NCBI RefSeq assembly: GCF_013522825.1
Contig: NZ_JAAMQZ010000013.1
Location: 1-64,000 of the forward strand
DNA from: Stutzerimonas stutzeri
GTDB taxonomy: Bacteria > Pseudomonadota > Gammaproteobacteria > Pseudomonadales > Pseudomonadaceae
Direction: 5' to 3'
Length of the DNA: 64,000 bases
The position numbers were made by a program, and so were the translations under genes. Numbering within the stretch: position 1 is the stretch's first letter; each line of letters begins with the position of its first letter. The notes under the pieces were generated by a model. The model worked only from the letters and a program-made list of their open reading frames with translations. It was not told where the DNA came from and did not search any database. Below are positions 16,852 to 25,988 of this stretch, in pieces.

Positions 16852-18879
16852 ATGAACGCGATCATCCCCACCGAAGCTGTTAGCGTGTCCGCCCTGCAAG
16901 TGGCCGACCCGACCAAGAACCTGCTGTTGCTTTCGCTGGCGCAACTGCTGCCGCGCCGTTCCAAACGCAATGCGCGCACCACGCCGCGCCTGTCCATCGA
17001 CGAGTTGGCCGCGAGCATTTCCCGCATCGGCCTGCTGCAAAACCTTGTCGTCATTCTCGCCACCGATGGCAAGCATTACGAGGTGGTGGCCGGCGACCGC
17101 CGCCTGACTGCCTTGAAGCTGCTGGCGAAGAAAAAGCGCATCGCCGCCGACTTCGAGGTGCCGTGCCTGCTGGTGCCCGACGCTTCGGCCCGCACCGTCA
17201 GCCTCGCGGAGAACCTGCTGCGCGATCAGATGCACCCGGCCGACCAGTTCGAGGCCTTCGCCGCGCTGGTCAAGGAAGGCCGCCCCGTCGAGGATATCGC
17301 CGCCGACTTTGGCGTGACCCCGCTGGTGGTGCAGCGCCGCTTGAGGCTGGCGAACGTCTCGCCGCGTCTGATGGCGGATTACCGGGCCGGCAGCGTCACC
17401 CTGGAGCAGCTGATGGCCCTGACCATCACCGATGATTACGCCGTCCAGGAGGCCGCGTTCTACGATGCGCCGGAGTGGCAACGTGGCGCGGCGGCGCTCC
17501 GTGCTCGTCTGACGGAGCGTGAAATCGATGTCCGTCATCCGCTGGTGGGTTTCGTCGGGCTGGAGGCCTATACGGAGGTGGGCGGCGGCATCCGCCGCGA
17601 CCTGTTCGCCGACGACGACAGCGGCACCTACCTCACCGATGCCGCGCTGCTGGAGACGCTGGTACGCGGCAAGCTGGAGGCACTGGCCGAGGAGGTGCGC
17701 GCCGAGGGCTGGGCCTGGGTGGAAGCCGTGCCGCAGTTCAGCTATGCGGATCGGCAGGCCTTCCAGAGCGCGTCGCGCATCCGCCGCGAACCGACCGCCC
17801 GCGAGGCGCGGCGTATCGCCTCGCTGCAAGCTCGGTTGGAAAAGGTCGATGCCGAGCTGGAGGACGCCTACGACACCGAGGACGAAGACAAGGTGCCGAT
17901 GCTGGAGCAGCGGCGCGAACAGCTGGCCGCCGAGCTGCATGCCGTGGCTGAGTCCTTGCACGGCTACACCCCGGAAGTGCTCAGCGTGGCCGGCGCCGTG
18001 GTCACCATCGACCGCAGCGGCGAGGCGGTGATCCATCGCGGGCTGTTGCGCGAGGCCGAGGCCAACGCGCTGCGTACCCTGGAGCGGCTGCGCCAGGGCA
18101 TCGGCGATAGCGAAGGTTCGAGCGACGAGGCGGGCGAGGGCACCGAGCTGCCCAGGGCGGCGAGCCTGTCCGACCGGCTGGCCCAGCGCTTGAGTGCCCA
18201 TCGCACGGCGGCGCTGCAGATCGAAGTGGCCCGGCACCCGCAGGTCGCGCTGGCGGCCTTGGTGCATGGCATGGTGCACACCGCCCTGCAGGTCGATGAT
18301 CACGGCGACAGCATGCCGCTCGGTGTGCGCCTGACCGTACGGGACCGACTCGATAGCCTGGCACCGGACTGGCCGGAGCCGCCCGCTGCCCTGGCGCTGC
18401 ATGAGCTGCGCCAGGCCTGGGGCGAGAAGCTGCCGCAGGACGGCACCGCGCTGTTCGCTGCGTTGCTGGCGATGCCCCAGGACGAGCTGGTACGGCTGCT
18501 CGCGGTGTGCGTGGCGGTAACCGTCGACGTGGTCACACCGCGTGCGATCCAGCATCAGCCCGGAGCCGAGCTGGCGCAGGCCGTGGGACTGGACATGGCC
18601 GCATGGTGGAAGCCGACCGCCGAGGGCTACTTCAAGCATGTTGCCAAGGCGGTGATCCTGGAGGCGGTGGGCGAGTTCGCGCCGAAGCACGTTAATCGAC
18701 TGGCCAAACTCAAGAAAACCGACATTGCCAGCGAGGCCGAACGGCTGGTCGAGGGCACTGGTTGGATGCCGGCCGTATTCACGGCAGGGCAGGGTGCGGA
18801 GGCGCAGACTATCCGGGAAGTGGCGGAGGAGCCGGCAGAGGCCGACGACGAGGTGCACGGACACACGTTGGCTGCCTGA
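16852..18879 (+). CDS. parB: ParB/RepB/Spo0J-family partition protein, large form
   Basis: The 675-aa protein has a ParB N-terminal domain (about 40-135) with GDRRLTALKLL and SLAENLLRDQMHPADQFEAF. The HTH domain (about 140-200) has DIAADFGVTPLVVQRRLRLANV and VTLEQLMALT. A long C-terminal region of about 450 residues follows, typical of the large plasmid ParB proteins that some ICEs carry. In the family, CTP-dependent clamps load on parS, and the C-terminus may act with ParA. It is separated from parA by about 13 kb of cargo and backbone. No canonical parS was recognised. A hairpin follows the stop. Confidence 0.9.
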   Translation: MNAIIPTEAVSVSALQVADPTKNLLLLSLAQLLPRRSKRNARTTPRLSIDELAASISRIGLLQNLVVILATDGKHYEVVAGDRRLTALKLLAKKKRIAADFEVPCLLVPDASARTVSLAENLLRDQMHPADQFEAFAALVKEGRPVEDIAADFGVTPLVVQRRLRLANVSPRLMADYRAGSVTLEQLMALTITDDYAVQEAAFYDAPEWQRGAAALRARLTEREIDVRHPLVGFVGLEAYTEVGGGIRRDLFADDDSGTYLTDAALLETLVRGKLEALAEEVRAEGWAWVEAVPQFSYADRQAFQSASRIRREPTAREARRIASLQARLEKVDAELEDAYDTEDEDKVPMLEQRREQLAAELHAVAESLHGYTPEVLSVAGAVVTIDRSGEAVIHRGLLREAEANALRTLERLRQGIGDSEGSSDEAGEGTELPRAASLSDRLAQRLSAHRTAALQIEVARHPQVALAALVHGMVHTALQVDDHGDSMPLGVRLTVRDRLDSLAPDWPEPPAALALHELRQAWGEKLPQDGTALFAALLAMPQDELVRLLAVCVAVTVDVVTPRAIQHQPGAELAQAVGLDMAAWWKPTAEGYFKHVAKAVILEAVGEFAPKHVNRLAKLKKTDIASEAERLVEGTGWMPAVFTAGQGAEAQTIREVAEEPAEADDEVHGHTLAA

Positions 18880-18888
18880 TGCGCTCGG

Positions 18889-18912
18889 CGCCCCGGCAAG
18901 GAAGCCGGGGCG
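18889..18912 (+). terminator. Hairpin after parB
   Basis: CGCCCCGGC (18889-18897), a 6-base loop and GCCGGGGCG (18904-18912) form a perfect 9-bp stem. It lacks a U-tract, so termination would be weak. A hairpin of the same style follows the DUF736 gene (28118-28141). Confidence 0.55.
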
Positions 18913-19053
18913 CAGCTACCCGCGAAGAGATTCCTCGAGTTCTGCCGCTGCAGATAAGGGAGCTTTGGAAAGGCCGAATGTCAGGTTTTTTCAGTTGTGG
19001 TTCACAGTGGCATTGCTTCATCGTCTCGGCGATGCGCATCTGGCCTCGCGCTT

Positions 19054-19893
19054 TTATAACGCTTTTTCCTCATTGGAAAGCCTTACCGCTTCAGCGACAC
19101 GCTCGTCATCAAAGCCGAGCCGCTCGATGAGCCGGCGCAGCAAACCGGGCGCTTTCGCGACCAGATTGTTGCTGCGCGGCACCGCCATCAAATCACGACG
19201 GCGCTCGATACATTCGACCAGGGCATCTACGACCTGCTCCAGTGCGACGAACTGCCAGACACCTTGGTGATTGTTCCAGACAAGGGTGGAGGACGGACCA
19301 TCTTTGACGGCTTCCATCATGGGCGTCTGGAAGAAAGTCGGGTGCAGCGAGCCGACGCCCACTCCATGCTGTCGAAGCTCCAGGCGCAAGCTGTCGCACA
19401 GGGCCCATACCCCGGCCTTGCTGGCGGTGTAGGCGGTATTAAGTGGCGAGTGGACGAAGGCCGCCATCGACGAGATGGCCAGCAGGTAGCCCCGGCGCTC
19501 CTTCACATGAGGCAACGCGGCGCGGAAGGTACGCGCCACGCCGTTCAGGTTGATGTCGATGACCCGCTCGAACGCGGCGGGGTCGATGTACTCCAGGGCG
19601 ACCACCGAGCTGATGCCGGCGCCGGCGACCACTACGTCGATCCCTCCGAAGTGGTTCGCCGCCTCTCGTAGTGCGGCCTCCAGGCTTTCGAGTGAGCGCA
19701 CGTTTGCCACCCAGCCTGCGGCGACTCCAGGCCCACCTAGCTCAATAGCCAGGCTGTCGACTGAATCTTGGTCAAGATCGAGCAGGGCGAGTTTGGCCCC
19801 CTGGGCACGCAGAGCCTGAGCAGCGGCCCTGCCGAGGCCGCCGGTAGCGCCGGTAATGGCGATGACTCGGTCTTTCAATGTGGAGCGTTTCAT
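19054..19893 (-). CDS. Short-chain dehydrogenase/reductase (SDR 1)
   Basis: The 279-aa classical SDR has the NAD(P) site TGATGGLG (residues 14-21), an AGAG motif near 92-95, and the active-site YTASK preceded by a Ser. It would oxidise or reduce a hydroxy/keto group. It is the third gene of the minus-strand operon hydrolase - SDR2 - SDR1 that starts at the AraC-type promoter near 21720. The 33-bp gap to SDR2 holds a plausible ribosome site. The exact substrate is unknown; the neighbours suggest a lipid or cyclic-ketone pathway. Confidence 0.85.
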   Translation of the reverse strand: MKRSTLKDRVIAITGATGGLGRAAAQALRAQGAKLALLDLDQDSVDSLAIELGGPGVAAGWVANVRSLESLEAALREAANHFGGIDVVVAGAGISSVVALEYIDPAAFERVIDINLNGVARTFRAALPHVKERRGYLLAISSMAAFVHSPLNTAYTASKAGVWALCDSLRLELRQHGVGVGSLHPTFFQTPMMEAVKDGPSSTLVWNNHQGVWQFVALEQVVDALVECIERRRDLMAVPRSNNLVAKAPGLLRRLIERLGFDDERVAEAVRLSNEEKAL

Positions 19894-19926
19894 GAGGGTA
19901 CCTTCAACAAGTCTTGGGAGAGGGCA

Positions 19927-20793
19927 TCAATCCTGACTACGAGTCCGAACGACCTCGCTTTCCAGCTGTTGAAGCAGCTCTTGCAGACGAGAATGGCGTG
20001 GCATTTGCCAGTCCGTGAACATGTTGAACAGGCCTCGCAGCATTGAGATGGGAACAAAGCGAGTGGGTTCGATGATGCGTGGTTTGCGCTTTTGCAGGCC
20101 CCTTACCACGGCGCGCGCCACTTGTTTCGGTGGGATTGCCCGGCGCATGAACGGCGGCAGTCCGGTTTCGTTCATCTCGGTCACTATGGCGTTACCGCCA
20201 AACGCGACCTTGGCGATGGCGGTGTCCACCCAGCCGGGATAGAGCACGCTGGCGCTCGCGCCGGTTGCCCCCAGCTCGGCCCGCAGCGACCGGGCAAGCG
20301 ACTCCACCGCGGCCTTGGACAGGGCGTAAGGGGCATTGGCCATGCCGTTCAAGTATGCGTAGGTGGAAGATGTGACCAGCACCTGGCCCCGGTTGCGAAT
20401 GATTTCCGGAAGTGAGGCGCGCACGATGTGCCAAACGCCGAACAGGTCCACTTCAATGATGCGGCGGAACTCCATTTCGTCGCAGGTGCGCAGGGTCGCC
20501 GGTACACCTTTCCAGGAGATGCCGGCGTTGGCGAAGGCCACGTCGAGGTGACCGAAGCGCTCGACTGTCTGACGCACCACCGTCTTCGCCGCTTCGGTGT
20601 CGGTGACATCGAGCGCCAGCGGCAGCACGCGTCGACCGTCGAACTCCCGAGCCAGCTCGTCCACCGCCTCCTGCCGGGCGTCGGTCAGCACCAGGTTGGC
20701 ACCCTTTATGTACAGCTCCCGCGCAGTGGCGGAACCAATGCCGCCCGCCGCACCGGTGATCAGCACTACTTTGCCTTCGAGATCGTAGGTCAT
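19927..20793 (-). CDS. Short-chain dehydrogenase/reductase (SDR 2)
   Basis: The 288-aa SDR has TGAAGGIG at residues 13-20, NAG in the middle, and the catalytic YALSK. ATG 20793 overlaps the stop of the upstream hydrolase (ATGA), so they are coupled; the longer upstream frame is not supported. The C-terminal extension is helical and basic, as in SDRs of the steroid- and fatty-acid-type groups. It pairs with SDR1, and the two may act on successive or stereo-opposite steps. Confidence 0.85.
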   Translation of the reverse strand: MTYDLEGKVVLITGAAGGIGSATARELYIKGANLVLTDARQEAVDELAREFDGRRVLPLALDVTDTEAAKTVVRQTVERFGHLDVAFANAGISWKGVPATLRTCDEMEFRRIIEVDLFGVWHIVRASLPEIIRNRGQVLVTSSTYAYLNGMANAPYALSKAAVESLARSLRAELGATGASASVLYPGWVDTAIAKVAFGGNAIVTEMNETGLPPFMRRAIPPKQVARAVVRGLQKRKPRIIEPTRFVPISMLRGLFNMFTDWQMPRHSRLQELLQQLESEVVRTRSQD

Positions 20794-21719
20794 GCTCTTG
20801 CTCTCTTGGTTGGAATGATCGGCACAGTGCGCCGGAGGAAGTCGAGCTGGTCGTTCACGACCTGCTCGAAGGCTTCGCCCACGTAGATGTCGAAGTGGCC
20901 GTGGGAGTAGCGCTTGATCTCGTGGCGTGGCGTGCGGCGGGCGTGAGCCAGTGTCCGCTTCGCCGGTGCCACGCTGTCCGTGTCGCACACGCAGAACAGT
21001 ACGGGGGCCTGGATGCGGGGCGTCTTGCGTCCGGGGTAGTAGCGGATGATGTCCAGGGCGAAGCGCGCAGTGGCTTCGTTGCGGTTGTGCGATCCCGGCT
21101 CAATCAGCCCGTGGTAGCCGTCCCAGCTATCCGACGAGGTCATGAATGCGGTCTCGCCGGGGTGGCCGGCCAGCGGCACCAGAATGGGCCCGGCGCCGAA
21201 CAGAGAGCCGATGCGGTCGGCCAGGGCCAACCCGCTGAGTCTGAGCGATACCAGAGGCTCGGCGGCGAGGCTGGAGGCCAGGCCGTCGGTGAAGGGACAT
21301 TGGGAGATGACGGCGGCGATCCGCGCATCCTCGGCGGCAGTGGCCAGCACATGCCCACCGCCGAACGATGTCCCCCAGATCACGACGCGCTCTGGGTCCA
21401 CATCCGCGAGGCTGCGAGCATGGGCGATGGCCGCCTTCCAGTCTTCGAGCTGGCGGCCGATGTCCAGCAGTTGGCGCGGCTTGCCCTCGCTGTCGCCGAA
21501 GTGGCGGTAGTCGAACACCAGGCAGGCGTAGCCGGCGGTCATGAAGCGCTCGGCGAAGGCCGGCAGGCGCATCTTGCGCGTACCGCCAAGCCCATGCGCC
21601 ATCACCACCACGGGGAAGGGGCCGGCGCCCAGCGGGCGGTAGAAGTCGGCCACGCAACGGGAGCTGTCGGAGACGAATCGCTCTGTCGTAGGGGTTAGAG
21701 GGTCGGTGATCTTTCTCAT
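20790..21719 (-). CDS. Alpha/beta-fold hydrolase
   Basis: The 309-aa protein has an alpha/beta-hydrolase core with MAHGLGGTRKM as the oxyanion-side strand, CLVFDYRHFGDSEG, and nucleophile elbow WGTSFGGGH (GxSxG). It is of the dienelactone-hydrolase/acyl-peptidase-like branch, which opens lactones or esters. The Asp in VCDTDSVAP and the His in SHGHFDIYVGEAF complete the triad. It is the first gene of the hydrolase-SDR-SDR operon. Its ATG and 5' leader align with those of the small ORF at 26125. Confidence 0.85.
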   Translation of the reverse strand: MRKITDPLTPTTERFVSDSSRCVADFYRPLGAGPFPVVVMAHGLGGTRKMRLPAFAERFMTAGYACLVFDYRHFGDSEGKPRQLLDIGRQLEDWKAAIAHARSLADVDPERVVIWGTSFGGGHVLATAAEDARIAAVISQCPFTDGLASSLAAEPLVSLRLSGLALADRIGSLFGAGPILVPLAGHPGETAFMTSSDSWDGYHGLIEPGSHNRNEATARFALDIIRYYPGRKTPRIQAPVLFCVCDTDSVAPAKRTLAHARRTPRHEIKRYSHGHFDIYVGEAFEQVVNDQLDFLRRTVPIIPTKRARA

Positions 21720-21820
21720 AGCGGCATCCGTTGGAATGACTGGAGTGGAGCCATTCTCGGCAACTGCCGGCTAGATGGCTTGACGGTATCCGTCTAGCCG
21801 CTTGACACTTTGCGCCAAAC
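21720..21820 (-). promoter_or_regulatory. AraC-type promoter, copy 1
   Basis: Two direct half-sites, GCTTGACGGTATCC (21778-21791) and GCTTGACACTTTGCGCC (21800-21816), are spaced 22 bp apart, two helical turns. On the minus strand, CAAGCC, an 18-bp spacer and GAGAAT give a -35/-10 pair, and the inner half-site overlaps the -35. This is a class II activator layout. The whole block is repeated at 26140-26223 next to the AraC gene, so that regulator likely controls this operon too. Confidence 0.65.
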
Positions 21821-21891
21821 GCATGGTGATCTGGGAGCTGGCCCGTTCAAGGGGGCGATTGGCATTCGTGCGGGGAACTGAAGGTGGAGCT

Positions 21892-22124
21892 CAGGGATGC
21901 TCTGAAGAAGACGTCCCCAATCTGGTGAAATACTCCGATCACGTTGCCGAGTATCCCGATGGAGCAGATGACCTTCGACGCCGCGTACGCCGGCAAGCAA
22001 TTGTTCCTGATCGAGATGGATCAGGTGGTGCCATGGAAGGACTTGGTGGCCGCCGGGCGTACCCGTTGATGGCGATGCGGAGGCTGATGTCGGCCAGAAA
22101 TATCGCGTTTCAGAGCATCCTTGG
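21892..22124 (+). mobile_element. Internally deleted IS5-family element
   Basis: Inverted ends GGATGCTCTGAA (21895-21906) and TTCAGAGCATCC (22109-22120) bound about 230 bp. Inside is the degenerate start of an IS5-type transposase (separate entry). Most of the transposase is gone, so the copy cannot move on its own, but it could be mobilised by a full copy elsewhere. Confidence 0.7.
21959..22069 (+). pseudogene. N-terminal remnant of an IS5-family transposase
   Basis: The 36-codon frame begins MEQMTFDAAYAGKQ and continues with IEMDQVVPWKDLVA. This matches the conserved start of IS5-family transposases (M-x-Q-x-T-F, then E-M-x-Q-V-V-P-W). It hits a stop, and a frameshifted continuation (RRAYPLMAMRRL) recalls the next conserved block. 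No DDE residues remain. It is non-functional. Confidence 0.75.
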
Positions 22125-22138
22125 ATCATCGCTACGGC

Positions 22139-22176
22139 TTGACATTAAACCTAGCTTTAATCTTAGCGTTCCTTGC
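22139..22176 (+). promoter_or_regulatory. Promoter region of the saccharopine-reductase-like gene
   Basis: A TTGACA (22139-22144) is followed, 17 bp later, by CTTAGC (22162-22167), the half-site that recurs in cargo B promoters (40535, 40575, 48405). The second half is degenerate, so TetR control is only suggested. This lies just right of the IS5 remnant. Confidence 0.45.
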
Positions 22177-22215
22177 ACCTAGATGGGCTGTACGGTCCGA
22201 AACTCAGAGGTACTC

Positions 22216-23277
22216 ATGGGGAAGCAGATGAGCTGGATGATCTATGGTGCTAACGGCTACACAGGCGAGTTGATTGCTCGCGAGGCTGTTCGGCAGGGCC
22301 ATAAGCCAGTGCTAGCGGGGCGAAATCGCGAAAAAATTGATGCGTTGGCCGGTGAGCTGGGCCTCGAGGCCAGAGTCTTTGGGCTAGATGATGAGTTGGT
22401 GTTGGCCAAACACATCACTGGGTGTGGGTTGGTTTTGCACTGCGCCGGTCCATTCTCAGCTACGGCTGCGCCTATGATGGCTGCTTGTTTGCGCGCACGC
22501 GCCCACTATCTGGATATCACTGGTGAGATCAGCGTATTTGAACATTCTCGCTCCTTGAATGATCGTGCTCGAGCGGTTGGCGTGGTGGTGTGCCCAGGTG
22601 TGGGATTTGATGTGATCCCCACTGATTGCGTAGCTGCTGCACTCAAGGAGGCGCTACCCGATGCCACGCATCTCGCACTGGGCTTCGACTCCCGCTCCAG
22701 CATGTCGCCAGGGACGGCCAAGACGTCCATCGAAGGAATGGCGCAGGGCGGTAAAGTGCGCCGAGATGGACGGATCGTTCCAGTTCCACTTGCATATAGG
22801 ATTCGTCGAATCGATTTTGGCGATGGTGAGAAACCGGCGATGACGATTCCCTGGGGAGACATCTCTACCGCCTACCACACCACCGGTATTCCCAACATTG
22901 AGGTATTCATCCCCGGTTCCATGGGCATGATCCGAAGTGCCAAGCTCGCCAATTTGTTCCGGCCGCTCTTGGGCATTGCGCTCGTACAGAAACTGTTGAA
23001 GGCTCGCATAGGGAAAACGGTCACTGGCCCCGACGACAGCAAGCGTGCAGAGCAGGGCACCTGGGTGTGGGGTGAGGCCCGAAACGCATCTGGTGACTGC
23101 CGAGTGATCCGGGTGCACACGGCCAACGTATACAGCCTGACCATACACGGGGCACTGGCCGTGGTGGCGCATTTGCTACAGGCTCGCCCCGTCGGTGGCG
23201 CCTATACCCCAGCTAAGCTAATGGGGGCTGAACTGGTAACACGATTACCTGGTTCTAGCGACTTTCAGCGGTCTTGA
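22216..23277 (+). CDS. Saccharopine-dehydrogenase-like NADP-binding reductase
   Basis: The 353-aa protein opens with a Rossmann fold, MIYGANGYTGELIAREA (GxxGxxG at about 9-14), and contains YLDITGEISVFEH and VCPGVGFDVIPTDC. These are typical of the saccharopine-dehydrogenase-like/trans-acting enoyl-reductase family. Members reduce enoyl thioesters or related substrates with NAD(P)H. ATG 22216 has AGAGG upstream; the ATG at 22183 does not. It is the only plus-strand gene in cargo A before the AraC regulator and stands alone. Confidence 0.8.
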   Translation: MGKQMSWMIYGANGYTGELIAREAVRQGHKPVLAGRNREKIDALAGELGLEARVFGLDDELVLAKHITGCGLVLHCAGPFSATAAPMMAACLRARAHYLDITGEISVFEHSRSLNDRARAVGVVVCPGVGFDVIPTDCVAAALKEALPDATHLALGFDSRSSMSPGTAKTSIEGMAQGGKVRRDGRIVPVPLAYRIRRIDFGDGEKPAMTIPWGDISTAYHTTGIPNIEVFIPGSMGMIRSAKLANLFRPLLGIALVQKLLKARIGKTVTGPDDSKRAEQGTWVWGEARNASGDCRVIRVHTANVYSLTIHGALAVVAHLLQARPVGGAYTPAKLMGAELVTRLPGSSDFQRS

Positions 23278-23454
23278 TGTTTTCGGGGGCTTGCGGGCTC
23301 GGCAGTACTGGCAATCGACCTGCGGCTCATGCGAAGTACCGCTCTTCAAGCCGCTCCTGCGAAACGCCGAAGATGGCGGCATTGTATGATCGGAAGAGAA
23401 ATCCCGGCCGGCTGGCGTGCCACACCAGTCCGGGCGGGATCGAACGGGCTTTTA

Positions 23455-25227
23455 TCAGAATTGATGGTCTTTGATAGCGTGCAGGGGCGCAGCCCCGGCG
23501 CGTATGGTCATCTCAAGGCCCAGTATTCGCGGCATCAGGCGGGAGAAGTAGAACTCCGCGGTGGCCAGCTTGGCGCCGTAGAAGTCCGGGTTGTCCGCAA
23601 GGCGGCTTTGCGCCACGACGCTCATCCGGGCCCACATGTAGCCGTAGGCGATATAGCCGAGCAGATGGAGATATTCCACGGAGGCCGCACCGATCTCGTT
23701 GGGGGCCCGTGCCGCGCTCTGCAGTAGCCAGGAGGTGACGCCCCGTAGACGGCGCACGGCCTCCAGCAGTTCCTGGTGGTGCAAGGGCTTGTGCTCGGCG
23801 GCAAAAGCGCCGACCTCGTCCAGGAACATCTCCAGTTTGGCGCCCTGGTCCGCAACGACCTTGCGGCCGACCAGGTCGAGCGCCTGGACGCCGTTGGTGC
23901 CTTCGTAGATCTGGGCGATGCGGCAATCCCGGACCAGCTGTTCCTGGCCCCACTCGCGGATGTAGCCATGGCCGCCGAATACCTGCTGGCTCAGCAGGCA
24001 GCTATCCAGCCCGGTGTCGGTGTTGAAGGCCTTGGCCACCGGCGTCAGCAGCGCCGCCAGCGCCTCGGCCCGGCTGCGCTCTTCCCTCTCCGAACTGAAC
24101 CGGGCCAGATCCAGTTGCATGCCCAGGTAGGTGGACAGGGCGCGGCCAGCCTCGGTCATGGCCTTGGCGGTCAGCAGCATGCGCCGCACGTCGGGATGGA
24201 CGAGGATGGGGTCCGCAGGGCGATCCGCCGCCACCGCGCCCTGGGGGGCTCGCCCCTGCAGGCGCTCATGGGCATAGGCCAGGGCACCCTGGTAGGCCGC
24301 TTCGGCGCAGCCAAGGCCCTGCTGGCCGCAGGACAGGCGCTGGTGATTCATCATGGTGAACATCGCCGCCAGGCCCTTGTTAGGCTCACCGACCAGCCAG
24401 CCGGTGGCGCCGTCGAAGTTCATCACGCAGGTGGCCGAGGCCTTGACTCCCATCTTGTGTTCGATGGAACCACAGCTCACCGCGTTGCGGGAGCCCAGGG
24501 TGCCATCGTCGTCGACCAGCACCTTCGGCACCAGGAACAGCGAGATGCCCCTCGCCCCGGCCGGCGCGTCGGGCAGTTTGGCCAGAACCAGGTGGATGAT
24601 GTTCTCGGTCAGGTCGTGTTCGCCGCTGGTGATGAAGATCTTGCTGCCGCTGATCCTGTAGCTGCCGTCCGCCTGGGGGATCGCACGGGTGCGAATCATG
24701 CCCAGGTCGGTGCCGGCATGCGCCTCCGTCAGGCACATGGTACCGCTCCAGGTGCCGGCATAGAGCTTCGGCAGGTACTGCTGCCGGAGCGCTTCGCTGG
24801 CGTGTGCCTCCAAGGCCAGGCCGGCGCTGACGCTGAGCACGGCGTAGAGCGAGAAGCCGCAGTTGGCCGCGTAGAGCATTTCCTCGAACTGTACGGACAG
24901 CATCTTGGGCAGACCCATGCCGCCATATTCGGGGTTTCCGGTAAGGCCATTCCATCCGCCCTCGGCGTAGGCCTTGTAGGCCTCGCGGAAACCGGCAGGC
25001 GTGGTTACCCGTCCCTCGTTCCAGAAGGCACCTTCCTCGTCCCCGGTGCGGTTGAGTGGCGCCAGGAGCTGGCCGGTGATCTTGGCGCCTTCTTCGAGCA
25101 TCGAGTCGGCCAGTTCCGCATCCACCCGGTCGGCCAGTTCGGGTAGGCGGAGCCATGTCGCAGGGGCGTCGAACACGTCGTGGAGCAGGAAGCGCATATC
25201 GCGCAGCGGCGCTGTGTAGCCAGGCAT
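23455..25227 (-). CDS. Acyl-CoA dehydrogenase, large DmdC-like type
   Basis: The 590-aa flavoprotein is of the long acyl-CoA dehydrogenase type (N-terminal helical cap, central beta domain, C-terminal domain of about 130 residues). Visible motifs are MCLTEAHAGTDLG, KIFITSGEHDL (FAD and substrate side), GGHGYIREWGQEQLVRD and AQIYEGTNGVQALDLVGRK. Enzymes of this size include MMPA-CoA dehydrogenases. It introduces an alpha,beta double bond in an acyl-CoA in the cytosol. ATG 25227 has GAGG 8 bases upstream. It follows the DsbA-like gene, probably in one operon. Confidence 0.9.
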   Translation of the reverse strand: MPGYTAPLRDMRFLLHDVFDAPATWLRLPELADRVDAELADSMLEEGAKITGQLLAPLNRTGDEEGAFWNEGRVTTPAGFREAYKAYAEGGWNGLTGNPEYGGMGLPKMLSVQFEEMLYAANCGFSLYAVLSVSAGLALEAHASEALRQQYLPKLYAGTWSGTMCLTEAHAGTDLGMIRTRAIPQADGSYRISGSKIFITSGEHDLTENIIHLVLAKLPDAPAGARGISLFLVPKVLVDDDGTLGSRNAVSCGSIEHKMGVKASATCVMNFDGATGWLVGEPNKGLAAMFTMMNHQRLSCGQQGLGCAEAAYQGALAYAHERLQGRAPQGAVAADRPADPILVHPDVRRMLLTAKAMTEAGRALSTYLGMQLDLARFSSEREERSRAEALAALLTPVAKAFNTDTGLDSCLLSQQVFGGHGYIREWGQEQLVRDCRIAQIYEGTNGVQALDLVGRKVVADQGAKLEMFLDEVGAFAAEHKPLHHQELLEAVRRLRGVTSWLLQSAARAPNEIGAASVEYLHLLGYIAYGYMWARMSVVAQSRLADNPDFYGAKLATAEFYFSRLMPRILGLEMTIRAGAAPLHAIKDHQF

Positions 25228-25346
25228 ATTGAGTACCTCGGTGGGGGTTATGGCCGAGCGACGAACCATCGATCGCTCGCCTTGTGTGACTGGGCCGGAT
25301 AGTTCGTCGGTTGCCGGGCGGGGCGGGCCGCGCAGCAGTGCACGAC

Positions 25347-25988
25347 CTAGGGAAGCGCCATGCCCAGTGCCGCCGCGCGCTCCGGGGCGACTGGCGCATA
25401 GCGGCTGCCTGCTGCCAGGAAGCTGTCAAGAATCCAGAGCCGGTCCAGCCCCCAGAACAGCTCTCCATCGACGATGCAGGTTGGCGAGCCGAATACGCCG
25501 TGCTCGATGGCTTGCCGTGTGGCCCCGTCTACAGCCGCCTTCGTCTGCGGCGATTCCAGCGCCTGTTCGACGGTGTCGCGTGTGACGCCCATCTCGGCGG
25601 CGATCTCCACCAGGCTCTCCAGATTGTCCAATCTGCGACCCTGTTCCCAGCGGGCCGAAAGCAGCTTCCTGGCCAGCACTCCGGCCGCTTCCTCGGGCAG
25701 AGCGTGGAACAGGCGCTGGGCCGGCACGGGGTTGAAGATGCTCAGGTCGTCGCAGAGGGGGATGGACAAGGCTTGGGCCAATCGTGGCACGTCGGAGCGC
25801 AGGTAGTCCCCTTTCAGGGGGGTGTCCAGCAGGGGTTTCAGGCCCATCACCTTGGTTACGGTGACACCCAGCCTGAAGGGCCTCCATTTCACGGTGCGTC
25901 CGTGCCGGGAAGCGATGGCCTCGATCCTGGTCGAAGCCATGTAGGCATAGGGCGAGATAAAGTCGAAGTAGAACTCAAGCGTGCTCAT
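25347..25988 (-). CDS. DsbA-family / 2-hydroxychromene-2-carboxylate isomerase-like protein
   Basis: The 213-aa thioredoxin-fold protein has a DsbA/HCCA-isomerase layout. It starts with FYFDFISPYAYMA (the typical FDFxSPYxY), carries WRPFRLGV, and ends with FGSPTCIVDGELFWGLDRL. The CxxC of oxidising DsbA proteins is replaced by SPYAY, as in the isomerase branch, which uses glutathione. It may isomerise a CoA or aromatic ring-fission product. ATG 25988 is coupled to a 46-aa ORF upstream through ATGA. Confidence 0.8.
   Translation of the reverse strand: MSTLEFYFDFISPYAYMASTRIEAIASRHGRTVKWRPFRLGVTVTKVMGLKPLLDTPLKGDYLRSDVPRLAQALSIPLCDDLSIFNPVPAQRLFHALPEEAAGVLARKLLSARWEQGRRLDNLESLVEIAAEMGVTRDTVEQALESPQTKAAVDGATRQAIEHGVFGSPTCIVDGELFWGLDRLWILDSFLAAGSRYAPVAPERAAALGMALP

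Noticed and set aside
16828-18864. 678-codon open frame opposite parB on the minus strand
   Set aside because: It is the antisense of parB in very GC-rich DNA, with His/Gln/Arg-rich composition and no motif. parB has clear domains in the same region.
16852-18912. Canonical parS site near parB
   Set aside because: No TGTTTCACGTGAAACA-like sequence was seen. The partition site may be element-specific.
21802-22182. 126-codon frame before the saccharopine-reductase-like gene
   Set aside because: It crosses the IS5 remnant and the AraC sites, and matches only an out-of-frame piece of transposase.
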